Under the pieces are notes generated by a model. The model was not told the DNA's origin. It worked only from the letters and a program-made list of their open reading frames with translations, and did not search any database. Below are positions 9,597 through 17,569 of a DNA stretch of 64,000 nt, in pieces. Origin of the DNA: Nocardioides sp. Root190 (lineage in GTDB: Bacteria; Actinomycetota; Actinomycetes; Propionibacteriales; Nocardioidaceae); NCBI RefSeq assembly GCF_001428565.1, contig NZ_LMIA01000001.1, positions 581,612 through 645,611 on the forward strand, in the 5' to 3' direction. The position numbers were made by a program, and so were the translations under genes. The stretch's first letter is position 1. Every line of letters begins with the position of its first letter.

Positions 9597-9739
9597 TGCT
9601 TCACCCAAACATCTTGACCCGACCACGGTCCAGGCGGCGGTGAACGACGACGGGGCACTCGCGCCCCGCCCTCCAAGCGCGCCGGCGAATGCCGATGCCC
9701 TCCATCTGCCGTTGAACATCCACGCCCACAGGAGCCTTC

Positions 9740-10978
9740 ATGGACACCGAGACCCAGCACGACATCCCGCTCGACGAGGTCGACTTCAACGACCTGTCGT
9801 TCTTCGAGAGCGGTCCGCCGCACGTGATCTTCGCTCGCATGCGCGCCGAGGCGCCGGTCCTGTGGAACAGGCCGACTCATGACAATGACGGGTTCTGGTC
9901 GCTGTCGCGCCATGCCGACGACGTCGCCGTCACGAGCGACTGGGAGACCTTCTCCTCGGCTCGCCGTGGCATCTTCCTACGCGAGGAAGGCATCCTGCCG
10001 AAGGAGTTCACCAGCAACGTCTTCAGCATGATGGACCCACCGGACCACGGGAAGCAGCGTGGCATCCTGGCGAAGGTCTTCACCCCCAAGGCCGTGATGG
10101 CGCGCGAGCCCCACATCCGTGCCGTGTTCAACAGCGCGGTCGATCAGATCATCGACAGGGGCAGCTGCGACCTCGTCGACGACATCGGCGTCAGGTTCCC
10201 GCTGGCCGTCATCTCGGACATGCTCGGGGTTCCCGAGTCGGACCAGCACCTGCTGTTCAAGTGGACCAACACGATGGCCGACACCCACGGCACGCCCGAA
10301 GAGGGCATGACGATGATGGGCGAGCTGGCGGCGTACCTGGTGAGCCTCATCGCCGAGAAGCGGACGAACCCCACCGACGATCTGTTGTCACGGCTGCTCG
10401 AGGCCGATGTCGAAGGCCGCAAGCTCGACGACATGGAGGTGATCCTCCACTTCGCGCAGCTCATGGCTGGAGGCAACGAGACCACCCGCAACGCGTTCTC
10501 GGGCGGGGTGCTCGCCCTGCTCGAGAACCCTGATCAGCTGCAGGCACTGAGGAACGACCCGGGACTCATCAACAGTGCGGTCGAGGAGATCCTCCGCTGG
10601 CACACGCCGATCATGCACAACGCTCGCACGGCAACACGGGACGTCGAGATCGCCGGGACCAAGATCTCCGAGGGTGAGCGCGTCGCAATGTGGCGTTCGT
10701 CGTCCAATCGCGATGCCTCCGTGTTCGATGACGCCGATCGCTTCCTGATCGATCGGCGCAACAACAAGCACTTCACCTTCAGCGGTGGCCCGCACTACTG
10801 CCTCGGCAACCAGCTCGCCCGCCTGGAGCTGCGGATCTGCATCCTGGAGCTCCTTCAGCGCATGCCCGACCTGGCGCTCGCGGGCGAGGCAGAGCGCGTG
10901 CCCAACAACTCCTTCCACTGGATGAAGAAGGTCCCGGTCTCCTTCACGCCTGGAACGCGGTCACCTCAGACCGTCTGA
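9740..10978 (+). CDS. cytochrome P450 (CYP142/CYP125-like)
   Basis: A 412-residue soluble bacterial P450 monooxygenase. The I-helix motif AGGNETT (243-249), the K-helix EEILR and the haem loop FSGGPHYCLGNQLARLEL with Cys354 as axial ligand are intact. The CLGNQLARLEL stretch resembles actinobacterial P450s that hydroxylate sterol side chains and other branched lipids, but the substrate cannot be fixed from sequence. AGGAG precedes the ATG at good spacing. Electrons probably come from the ferredoxin and reductase at 29786-31257, since none is adjacent. Its end overlaps the convergent membrane-protein gene by 13 bases. Confidence 0.93.
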   Translation: MDTETQHDIPLDEVDFNDLSFFESGPPHVIFARMRAEAPVLWNRPTHDNDGFWSLSRHADDVAVTSDWETFSSARRGIFLREEGILPKEFTSNVFSMMDPPDHGKQRGILAKVFTPKAVMAREPHIRAVFNSAVDQIIDRGSCDLVDDIGVRFPLAVISDMLGVPESDQHLLFKWTNTMADTHGTPEEGMTMMGELAAYLVSLIAEKRTNPTDDLLSRLLEADVEGRKLDDMEVILHFAQLMAGGNETTRNAFSGGVLALLENPDQLQALRNDPGLINSAVEEILRWHTPIMHNARTATRDVEIAGTKISEGERVAMWRSSSNRDASVFDDADRFLIDRRNNKHFTFSGGPHYCLGNQLARLELRICILELLQRMPDLALAGEAERVPNNSFHWMKKVPVSFTPGTRSPQTV

Positions 10979-11886
10979 GTCCGGCCTTCCCGGGTCGGGG
11001 CGGCCTCCCGCGGCCCCGACCCGATCGTGATCACCGGCGGGGGCACGTCGCCCTCGGGTACGCCGAAGACGGCGGCCTTGACGATCGCGAGCTTGCCCTG
11101 GACGGCGACCTCCTCGTCCGGCCGGCAGACCACGAAGGACAGCAGCCACACGCAGGTGAGCGCGAGACCCACGGTCATCAGCCAGGCCACGTGACTGATC
11201 CACAGCGGTGCATCGAGGTTCAGTGCCGTCCACACCGGCCAGGCGGTGGCGCCGTTGCCGATGCCGTCGGCCATCGGGATGAACGGGATGACCAGCAGGA
11301 TGCGCCAGCCCGGGAGGTAGGGCTTCATCCGGTAGATCAGGGCACCTGCGGTCAGCGGCATGATCGGGTTGACGAAGACCCACCAGAGCGGCAGCCCCCA
11401 GAAGTTCACGGGTTGCGGGCCGTAGTACTCGTAGGCACCCATCAGCACGCCGGGACTCTCGAGGAAGATGTTGATGAAGACGTCCATGACGTAGAGCTGG
11501 AACAGGCCCTTCACGGTGACCCCGTTGGAGAACACCCGGTAGGCGAGGTAGGCCAGCCCGCCGACGTACCAGATGTAGACGAAGTTGATGAAGAGCGGGA
11601 AGTCCCGTCCCATCGACGTGAACGTCGTCAGGTAGGCGTCCTCGCGGATGTAGCAGAGGCCGAGCGTGTCGACGATCGGCTCGAACAGGCAGGCCAGTCC
11701 CCCGCCGATCAGGCACACCAGGAGCAAGGGGCCGCGGCCGGTCACCAGGTGCTTGATCGCGAAGAACACCCCGATCGCGACGGGGATTCCGAGGAAGACC
11801 GTGAAGGCGATCTCGGGTCCGAAGGGCATCTCGGTGGTCGGGTGGGCTGGTATCTCTCGGGCAGCAGCGAGCATGGGCGACACCAT
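10966..11886 (-). CDS. polytopic membrane protein of unknown function
   Basis: A 306-residue protein with about seven hydrophobic segments (near residues 28-48, 55-75, 100-120, 128-150, 165-190, 200-218 and 230-255) and a charged C-terminal tail of about 50 residues. Aromatic-rich loops such as LMGAYEYYGPQPVNFWG may line a hydrophobic pocket. I do not recognise the family. The ATG at 11886 has no Shine-Dalgarno sequence and directly abuts the inverted repeat at 11887-11908; a second ATG at 11874 is possible. It is divergent from the CrtC-like operon and convergent with the P450, which suggests a role in handling the same lipid substrate (inference). Confidence 0.8.
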   Translation of the reverse strand: MVSPMLAAAREIPAHPTTEMPFGPEIAFTVFLGIPVAIGVFFAIKHLVTGRGPLLLVCLIGGGLACLFEPIVDTLGLCYIREDAYLTTFTSMGRDFPLFINFVYIWYVGGLAYLAYRVFSNGVTVKGLFQLYVMDVFINIFLESPGVLMGAYEYYGPQPVNFWGLPLWWVFVNPIMPLTAGALIYRMKPYLPGWRILLVIPFIPMADGIGNGATAWPVWTALNLDAPLWISHVAWLMTVGLALTCVWLLSFVVCRPDEEVAVQGKLAIVKAAVFGVPEGDVPPPVITIGSGPREAAPTREGRTQTV

Positions 11887-11908
11887 AAATCTAATGTGAT
11901 GTAGATTT
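11887..11908. promoter_or_regulatory. inverted repeat AAATCTA-N8-TAGATTT
   Basis: Perfect 7-bp arms at 11887-11893 and 11902-11908, directly against the start codon of the membrane protein and upstream of the CrtC-like operon. The half-sites resemble the AATCTA/GATT motif found at other promoters in this window. Confidence 0.6.
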
Positions 11909-11919
11909 CAATATTGAAA
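11906..11919. promoter_or_regulatory. 14-bp palindrome TTTCAATATTGAAA
   Basis: A perfect palindrome in the AT-rich divergent region upstream of the operon at 12006, overlapping the end of the previous repeat. Its position suits an operator or a -10 region for the plus-strand operon. Confidence 0.5.
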
Positions 11920-12005
11920 ACATCTTCAGTTTCTGCGAACGTGGTGGCCGTCACGCACCGCCACCACTCCCGGAGCCAGTCCGGGACCACCTCAGGAGCC
12001 TCCGC

Positions 12006-13088
12006 ATGAGCCACGCCGTGCACCCGCCCGAGACCGACCTCCTCCTCCCGCTCCCCGAGGGCGAGGACTGGGACCACCACACGATCCACACCCACTACTT
12101 CGGGTTCTCCGTGCCCGAGGCCGCGATCGGCGCGTTCCTCTACATCCGCTACCAGCCGACGTTTCCCCTGTGCCAGGGCGGCGTCGCGCTGTTCCAGGGC
12201 CTCGAGAACGTCAACGTCATCGACATCGCCCACCTGGACTACGAGATCACGATGCCGTGGCCCGAGGTCGACGGTCAGGTCATCACGACGGCCAACGGTC
12301 TGCGGATCGAGTTCACCGAGCCGGGCCGGGTCGCCCGGGTCAGCTACGCCAGCAAGGACGGTCGTACGTCGTTCGACGTCACCCAGACCGCGGTGACCCC
12401 GTTGCTCGCGCGCGGCCACGTCATGCCCGGCGAGGACGACCACCACGGCGATCCCGGTCGCATCACCGGCGGCAGCGAGCAGTTCATGCACTGCGTCGGC
12501 ACCCTCACGCTCGATGGCACGGAGTACGCCGTCGACTGCTTCGCGCCGCGGGACCGCTCCTGGCGCCAGGTCCGCACCGAGGACCAGGGCGGCGTGCCCG
12601 TCCCGCCCGTCGGCTGGTCGCCGATGTACTTCGCCTCGCCGGACGGACAGGACGACCTGATCTTCAACCAGATCAGCTTCGAGGCCCCCGACACCGACCC
12701 CGAGTGGACCGGACTGTTCGACCTCCCCGAGGGAGCGCCCACCCACCACTTCGCCTGGCTGATCCACAAGGGCGAGACGCGGCAGGTCACCCGGATCCGG
12801 CGCAACGTGCTGGAGCGCCAGCCGATCACCTTCGCGACCCTGCGCCAGGAGGTCGAGGCCACCGACGAGGACGGACGGGTGTGGCGCTTCACCGGCGAGG
12901 CGATCGCGACCGCGACGATCCCCGCCTGGCCCAACGTCTCCTTCCACGACAGCGTCTTCCGCTGGACCGACGAGGAGGGCCGCGTCGCCCACGCGACCTA
13001 CCAGGAGATCTGGTTCGACAAGTACCAGCGGGCCATGGTCGCCCGCGCCTCCGGCTCCACCTCCATCGTCCAGGAAGGAACGAACTGA
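12006..13088 (+). CDS. CrtC/AttH-like lipocalin-fold protein (DUF7064/7065 type)
   Basis: A 360-residue soluble protein, predicted to be mostly beta-strand. The motif VDCFAPRDRSWRQVR near residue 180 resembles the RDRSWG signature of hydroxyneurosporene-synthase-like (CrtC) and DUF7064/7065 proteins, made of two lipocalin-like barrels. Members are often found with terpenoid, carotenoid or steroid genes but are mostly uncharacterised; hydration or binding of a polyprenoid is the family precedent. AGGAG precedes the start, and the stop overlaps the next start by one base (TGATG). Two distant paralogues lie at 19289-20392 and 25230-26159. Confidence 0.7.
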   Translation: MSHAVHPPETDLLLPLPEGEDWDHHTIHTHYFGFSVPEAAIGAFLYIRYQPTFPLCQGGVALFQGLENVNVIDIAHLDYEITMPWPEVDGQVITTANGLRIEFTEPGRVARVSYASKDGRTSFDVTQTAVTPLLARGHVMPGEDDHHGDPGRITGGSEQFMHCVGTLTLDGTEYAVDCFAPRDRSWRQVRTEDQGGVPVPPVGWSPMYFASPDGQDDLIFNQISFEAPDTDPEWTGLFDLPEGAPTHHFAWLIHKGETRQVTRIRRNVLERQPITFATLRQEVEATDEDGRVWRFTGEAIATATIPAWPNVSFHDSVFRWTDEEGRVAHATYQEIWFDKYQRAMVARASGSTSIVQEGTN

Positions 13089-14191
13089 TGGCCCTCGCCA
13101 ACACCAACCCCGAGGAGATCCGCGGCGCTCTCGAGTCGTGGCTCGGCGAGCGCCTGCCCGGCGCGACGATCAGTGACTGCGACGTGCCCGCCGCGAGCGG
13201 GATGTCGAACCTGACGATCCTCTTCACCGCCAACGGAGCCGACGGCGCCGAGCTCGGGAAGTACGTCGCACGCGTGGCCCCCTCGGGCCCCTCGGTCTTC
13301 CCCGGATACGACTTCGAGCGCGAGGCCGCGGTCATGAACGCCCTGGCCTCCGTCGGCCTGCCCGCCCCGGTGGTGCGCTGGGTCGAGCTCTCCCCCGACG
13401 TCCTCGGCTCGCCCTTCCTGGTGATGGAACGTGCCTTCGGCCGCGTCCCCGGCGACGACCCGCCCTTCACCGCCGCCGGCTGGGTCCTCGACGACCTGTC
13501 GCCCGAGCAGCGTGGCGAGATGTGCCGCAACTCGCTCGAGGGGATCGCCGCGATCCACTCCGCCGACTGGCGCGCACTCGGCCTCGCCTCGCTCGCACCC
13601 CCGGCGGGCTCCGACGCAACCTCGGTCCACGACGCCGATCTGGAGCACTGGCTGGGCTTCTACGACTGGGCGCGCGCCGGCGACACCAACGCCACCGTCG
13701 AGGCCGGCTTCGCGTGGCTCACCAAGCACCGCCCGGTCGACGACCGCGACCCCGTGCTGCTGTGGGGCGACGCCCGGATCGGCAACATGCTCTTCGGTGA
13801 GGACCTCGCGGTCAGCGCGATCCTCGACTGGGAGATGGTCGGCCTCGGCCAGCCCGAGGCCGACATCGCCTGGTGGCTGTTCATCCTGCGCCACCACACC
13901 GAGGGCATCGGATTCCCTGTCCCAGAAGGCTTCCCGTCGCGCGAGGAGGTCGTGGCGACGTACGAGAAGGCCGCCGGACGCTCGCTAGAGCACCTCGACT
14001 TCCACGAGGTGTGGGCGGCCGTACGGCTCTCGATCATCATGCACCGCGCGGGCAACCTGATGATCGAGATCGGACTCCTTCCGCCGGATGCCCCGATGAA
14101 GTTCAACAACCCCGCCAGCCAGCTCCTCGCCCGACTCATCGGCGCCCCCGCCCCGGGCGGTGACGCGCAGTCGTTCATCGGGAACCGCTGA
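13088..14191 (+). CDS. APH-family small-molecule kinase (ACAD10/11-like)
   Basis: A 367-residue protein of the aminoglycoside phosphotransferase/choline kinase superfamily. Residues about 20-100 form the N-lobe (KYVARVAPSG region), the catalytic loop reads LLWGDARIGNMLF (the usual HGD is WGD, but the catalytic Asp and the metal-binding Asn are kept) and ILDWE supplies the second metal ligand. This pattern is that of the actinobacterial phosphotransferase group related to the kinase domain of ACAD10/11 and LvaA, which phosphorylate hydroxyl groups of hydroxyacyl compounds. An antibiotic-resistance role is unlikely given the catabolic setting. It overlaps both neighbours by one base. Confidence 0.82.
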   Translation: MALANTNPEEIRGALESWLGERLPGATISDCDVPAASGMSNLTILFTANGADGAELGKYVARVAPSGPSVFPGYDFEREAAVMNALASVGLPAPVVRWVELSPDVLGSPFLVMERAFGRVPGDDPPFTAAGWVLDDLSPEQRGEMCRNSLEGIAAIHSADWRALGLASLAPPAGSDATSVHDADLEHWLGFYDWARAGDTNATVEAGFAWLTKHRPVDDRDPVLLWGDARIGNMLFGEDLAVSAILDWEMVGLGQPEADIAWWLFILRHHTEGIGFPVPEGFPSREEVVATYEKAAGRSLEHLDFHEVWAAVRLSIIMHRAGNLMIEIGLLPPDAPMKFNNPASQLLARLIGAPAPGGDAQSFIGNR

Positions 14192-14949
14192 TGGCCTCGA
14201 CCCAGCCAGCGATGGACGATCGTGAGATCGAGCTCCACCGCCGCATCCAGGTCGCCATGGCCTGGTGCGGTCCGGCGTTCGTCGTGCTGCTGTTCGGCGG
14301 CTGGGGCCTGCTCGGCGGGATGATCCCGCTGATCTCCGCCGGCGATGCCCCCTCCGCCGTGGCAGCGGCGTACGACGCCCACCCGACGCTGCAGAAGGTC
14401 GGCCTCCTGCTGGGGCTGATCGGCTGCTTCACGACGGTGCCCTACTTCATCGTGATCAGCCTGCAGCTGCGCCGGATGGAGGGGAGATTCCCCTCGCTGG
14501 CGATCCTGCAGCTCAGCTCCGGACTCATCATCTGCGTGGTCCTGACCATCCCGATGCTGCTGTTCATCGCCACGGCCTTCCGGCCCGAACGGCCCGCCGA
14601 GGTCACCCAGACACTCAACGACATCAACTACATCCTGCTGATCCTGCCGTGGCCCCCGATCATCGGTCAGCTCGTCGCGATCGGCGTCGCGGTGCTGATC
14701 GACCGCGGCCGGGTGTTCCCGCGCTGGGTCGCCGGCTACAGCTTCTGGGTGGCCTTCCTGCTGCTGCCCGCCTCCTTCATCATCTTCTTCCGCACCGGCA
14801 TCTTCGCGTGGACGGGCCTGGTCGGGTTCTGGATCCCCGCCGCCGTCTTCGGCACCTGGTACCTCGTCATGACCCAGGTCCTGCTGCGTGCCATCGCATC
14901 CGAGGCGGCCGAGCTCCGTGCTGCCCTCCCTGCCCTCAAGGAGTCCTGA
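14191..14949 (+). CDS. six-helix membrane protein, paralogue of 33856-34548
   Basis: A 252-residue integral membrane protein with about six hydrophobic helices (near residues 25-50, 70-92, 102-125, 143-165, 180-200 and 208-232). Stretches RMEGRFPSLAILQL and FPRWVAGYSFWVAFLLLP align with RMDKGFPLLAFVQL and FPRWVAFLNFFVALSFIP in the protein at 33856-34548, so the two are paralogues. Family name unknown to me. Both sit in operons with a CrtI-like oxidoreductase, which hints at a substrate-channel or anchor role (inference). One-base overlap with the kinase gene. Confidence 0.78.
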   Translation: MASTQPAMDDREIELHRRIQVAMAWCGPAFVVLLFGGWGLLGGMIPLISAGDAPSAVAAAYDAHPTLQKVGLLLGLIGCFTTVPYFIVISLQLRRMEGRFPSLAILQLSSGLIICVVLTIPMLLFIATAFRPERPAEVTQTLNDINYILLILPWPPIIGQLVAIGVAVLIDRGRVFPRWVAGYSFWVAFLLLPASFIIFFRTGIFAWTGLVGFWIPAAVFGTWYLVMTQVLLRAIASEAAELRAALPALKES

Positions 14950-14950
14950 C

Positions 14951-16564
14951 ATGACCGTTCCCGACAAGACCACGACCGACGTCCTCGTCATCGGCGCCGG
15001 CCACAACGGCCTGGTCGCCGCCTGCTACCTCGCCAAGGCAGGGTTCAGCGTCGAGGTCGTCGAGGCCTCACCCACGATCGGCGGGATGATCTCGACCAAC
15101 CCGATCTTCCCCGAGGCCCCGGACCACCTGATCAACGAAGGTGGCATCCAGGCGTCGTTGTTCCGGTCCTCCGGCATCGAGGAGCACCTGAACCTGCGCA
15201 AGTACGGCTTCAAGCAGATCATCGCCGACCCGTTCCACGTCCACCTCGACCCCGAGGGTCCCTCCCTCGCGTTCTGGCACGACCCGGCGAAGACCGTGGA
15301 GGAGCTCAAATACTTCTCCCCCAAGGACGCCCGCGCCTACGAGGCCTTCGCCCGCTCGCTCGATGCCGCGATGGACCTGGCGATTCCCTACATGAACGGC
15401 CACCCGCTGCGCCCGAGCTCGGAGCTGATGCGGGAGCTGCCGAAGGCGCTGAGGAAGCGCAAGGAGCTGCTGCCGCTGACGACCTTCCTGACGACCTCGC
15501 ACAAGGAGTTCATCGAGGAGCGCTTCGACACCCCGCTCCTGCGGGCCGCGCTGGCCTCGATGCCCCCCTTCTGCTGGATGACGCAGGACGGCACGGCCTG
15601 GGCGCTGATCTACATCGCGATGTGCCACCGCACGAACTCCGCCCGCTTCCAGGGCGGCACCGGCGGTCTGACCAACGCCCTGACCCAGTGCCTGCTGGAG
15701 TACGGCGGCAAGGTCCGCGTCAACAGCCGCGTGACCGAGCTGCTGACGCGTGGCACCGAGGTCACGGGCGTACGCCTCGAGGACGGCACGGACCTCCACG
15801 CCACCACGACGCTGGCGTCCTGCAGCCCGAAGGCGACGCTGGCCCAGCTCCTGCCGGCAGGGATGATGCCCGACCACCTGGAGCGGCGCGCCAGGGCGAT
15901 CCCGACCAACGTGCTGGAGACGACGACCCTCAAGATCGACGTCGCCGTGTCAGGTCGGCTCTCGATGCCGCGGCACACGAAGTGGCGCAAGGACGGCCTC
16001 GACCTGACCGAGCCGATCGTCAGCTGGCAGACCTACGAGGACCACATCGACGCGTGGAACAGCGCCGTGCAGCGGACCTACCCGAAGAACGAGTGCTTCA
16101 TCGGCATCGTCCCGTCGCGCCTGGACCCCACCCAGGCACCTGATGGCCAGGACACCTTCTGGGCCTGGTCGGGCATCTTCCCGCGCAACCCCACCGTCGG
16201 GTGGGACCAGATGCGCGACCAGATCGGCGACAAGGTGCTCGCCGAGTCCTCCCTGTACTACGAGGGCCTGGACAGCATGGAGATCAACCGCCGGGTGATG
16301 TCCGCGCCCGAGCTCGAGGAGCGCTTCAACGTGCCGGACGGGAACGTCTATCACGTCGAACCGGTCGGCATGCGCTTCGGAGGACTGCGTCCTGCGCAGG
16401 GGTTCGGTGGCTACGAGACGCCGGTCCCCGGCCTGTGGATCACCGGCGCGGGGACCCACCCCACCGGCGGCATCTCCGGCCTGCCGGGCAAGAACGCCGC
16501 CGAGGCGATGATCCGAGCCGGTCGCGACGGGGCGCTCACGCGGCTGAGGAAGCGGTTCGCCTGA
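14951..16564 (+). CDS. CrtI/PYROXD2-like FAD-dependent oxidoreductase
   Basis: A 537-residue flavoprotein. The N-terminal dinucleotide-binding motif VIGAGHNGLVAACYLAKAG (about residues 13-31) and the C-terminal FAD motif GLWITGAGTHPTGGISGLPG (about 495-515) are those of phytoene-desaturase-like and PYROXD2-like enzymes, which desaturate or isomerise long hydrophobic molecules. It is the last gene of the four-gene operon starting at 12006, one base after the membrane protein stop. The paralogue at 31369-32676 is about 100 residues shorter and from a different subgroup. Substrate unknown. Confidence 0.87.
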   Translation: MTVPDKTTTDVLVIGAGHNGLVAACYLAKAGFSVEVVEASPTIGGMISTNPIFPEAPDHLINEGGIQASLFRSSGIEEHLNLRKYGFKQIIADPFHVHLDPEGPSLAFWHDPAKTVEELKYFSPKDARAYEAFARSLDAAMDLAIPYMNGHPLRPSSELMRELPKALRKRKELLPLTTFLTTSHKEFIEERFDTPLLRAALASMPPFCWMTQDGTAWALIYIAMCHRTNSARFQGGTGGLTNALTQCLLEYGGKVRVNSRVTELLTRGTEVTGVRLEDGTDLHATTTLASCSPKATLAQLLPAGMMPDHLERRARAIPTNVLETTTLKIDVAVSGRLSMPRHTKWRKDGLDLTEPIVSWQTYEDHIDAWNSAVQRTYPKNECFIGIVPSRLDPTQAPDGQDTFWAWSGIFPRNPTVGWDQMRDQIGDKVLAESSLYYEGLDSMEINRRVMSAPELEERFNVPDGNVYHVEPVGMRFGGLRPAQGFGGYETPVPGLWITGAGTHPTGGISGLPGKNAAEAMIRAGRDGALTRLRKRFA

Positions 16565-16575
16565 GCTTCAACAAC

Positions 16576-16620
16576 ATCGGCAGGGATCCGATCAACCTGC
16601 TTGATCGGATCCCTGCCGAT
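16576..16620. terminator. 20-bp perfect hairpin after the CrtI-like gene
   Basis: ATCGGCAGGGATCCGATCAA (16576-16595) and its exact reverse complement (16601-16620) surround a 5-base loop. It begins 11 bases after the stop of the operon at 12006-16564. No U-tract follows, but the stem is strong enough to be a terminator or an mRNA 3'-end stabiliser. It takes up the first part of the 312-bp stretch to 16876; the rest holds only the doubtful small frame at 16638-16901. Confidence 0.8.
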
Positions 16621-16637
16621 CTGTCTGCCGCTGGCCG

Positions 16638-16901
16638 GTGTGTGCCGGTCAGGCGGGGCTCGGGCGGGCCGGTCTGGTAGACCGTCCCGCACCACAACGC
16701 GAAGATGCTGTCGCCGATCCCCCGCGGGCCGGGCAGGTCCCCGGTCACCCCGACGCCGTCCGCTATCTCGACGTCCTCGAGTCGGCCGTCGGTGCCGGGT
16801 GGACCGTGGCGCTGCTCCTCGTCGCGGCCGTCTTCGCCGTGGCGTTCATCAGCCTCGTCCGGTGGTACCCGAGCGCTCAGGAACGCATCCGCTCCTGGTA
16901 G
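16638..16901 (+). pseudogene. possible small membrane protein or remnant of a transporter C-terminus
   Basis: An open frame of 87 codons from a GTG. The last 45 residues look like real protein: a single transmembrane helix (GWTVALLLVAAVFAVAFISL) followed by a charged tail (VRWYPSAQERIRSW), with third codon positions almost all G or C. The N-terminal half is not protein-like, there is no ribosome-binding site, and the start lies just behind the hairpin at 16576-16620. It may be the surviving end of a deleted multi-helix transporter, or a short membrane peptide. It overlaps the phosphatase gene end by 25 bases. Confidence 0.35.
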
Positions 16902-17569
16902 CGCTCGATCGTGTCCTCGGCCGCGCCGTGATGGAGGAACCAGCCGCGCGCGCCCTGCGAGTGCGACGTGATCTCGTCGATGATGAGGGTGATCGCCTCG
17001 AGCGGCGTCTCCGCCCAGGTCGGGTCCCAGTCAGCACTCATGGCACCGCGGGCGAACAGCCGCGTGAGTACGCCGTCGATGTTGGCGTTCGTCGCCTGGT
17101 AGTCGGCGACCACGGCCTCCACGGGCACGCCCGCCAGCAGGAGCAGGGCGGCGATCGACGCCCCCGTGCGGTCCTTGCCCGCGGCACAGTGGATGTAGGT
17201 CGCACCGTCGTCGGGCATCAGGTCGAGCAGGCTCGCGATGGCGGGGCCGGAGTGGGTGACCATGTCGCGGTAGACGCTGACCAGTGAGTCGCGGCGCGTC
17301 ATCTGGGCGAGGTCCGCGGCATCGAAGAGCTGCCTGGCGACGAAGGTGGTGCTGGCGGGCCAGCGGTACGGCGAGCGGGCGCGCTCCTTGTCCGAGCGCA
17401 GGTCGATGACTGCGGCGGGAGGCCAGGACACGCCGGTGGGCGGCCCGTCGCCGTCGTACAAGGCATCCCCGCGCAGGAGGACGCCGAAGCTGGTCTGCCC
17501 GCCGCCGTCGAGCGGAAGACCCCCGACGTCACGGACGTTGACCGGTCCCACGATCACGGATTCGCTCAC
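16877..17569 (-). CDS. tyrosine-phosphatase-like protein (PTP fold)
   Basis: A 230-residue protein with the bacterial protein-tyrosine/serine phosphatase loop HCAAGKDRTG (His127, Cys128, Arg134) and the N-terminal NVRDVGG motif of this group. Homologues dephosphorylate phosphotyrosine, phosphoinositides or small phosphoesters. It is the last gene of the nine-gene operon from 27820; its start overlaps the upstream stop as ATGA. Beside phosphohistidine phosphotransferases it could remove the phosphate from a phosphorylated intermediate, but that is inference. Confidence 0.88.
   Translation of the reverse strand: MSESVIVGPVNVRDVGGLPLDGGGQTSFGVLLRGDALYDGDGPPTGVSWPPAAVIDLRSDKERARSPYRWPASTTFVARQLFDAADLAQMTRRDSLVSVYRDMVTHSGPAIASLLDLMPDDGATYIHCAAGKDRTGASIAALLLLAGVPVEAVVADYQATNANIDGVLTRLFARGAMSADWDPTWAETPLEAITLIIDEITSHSQGARGWFLHHGAAEDTIERYQERMRS

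Noticed and set aside
13088-14191. Aminoglycoside-resistance gene
   Set aside because: Although in the APH superfamily, the protein has the ACAD10/11-like motif pattern and lies in a lipid-metabolism operon.
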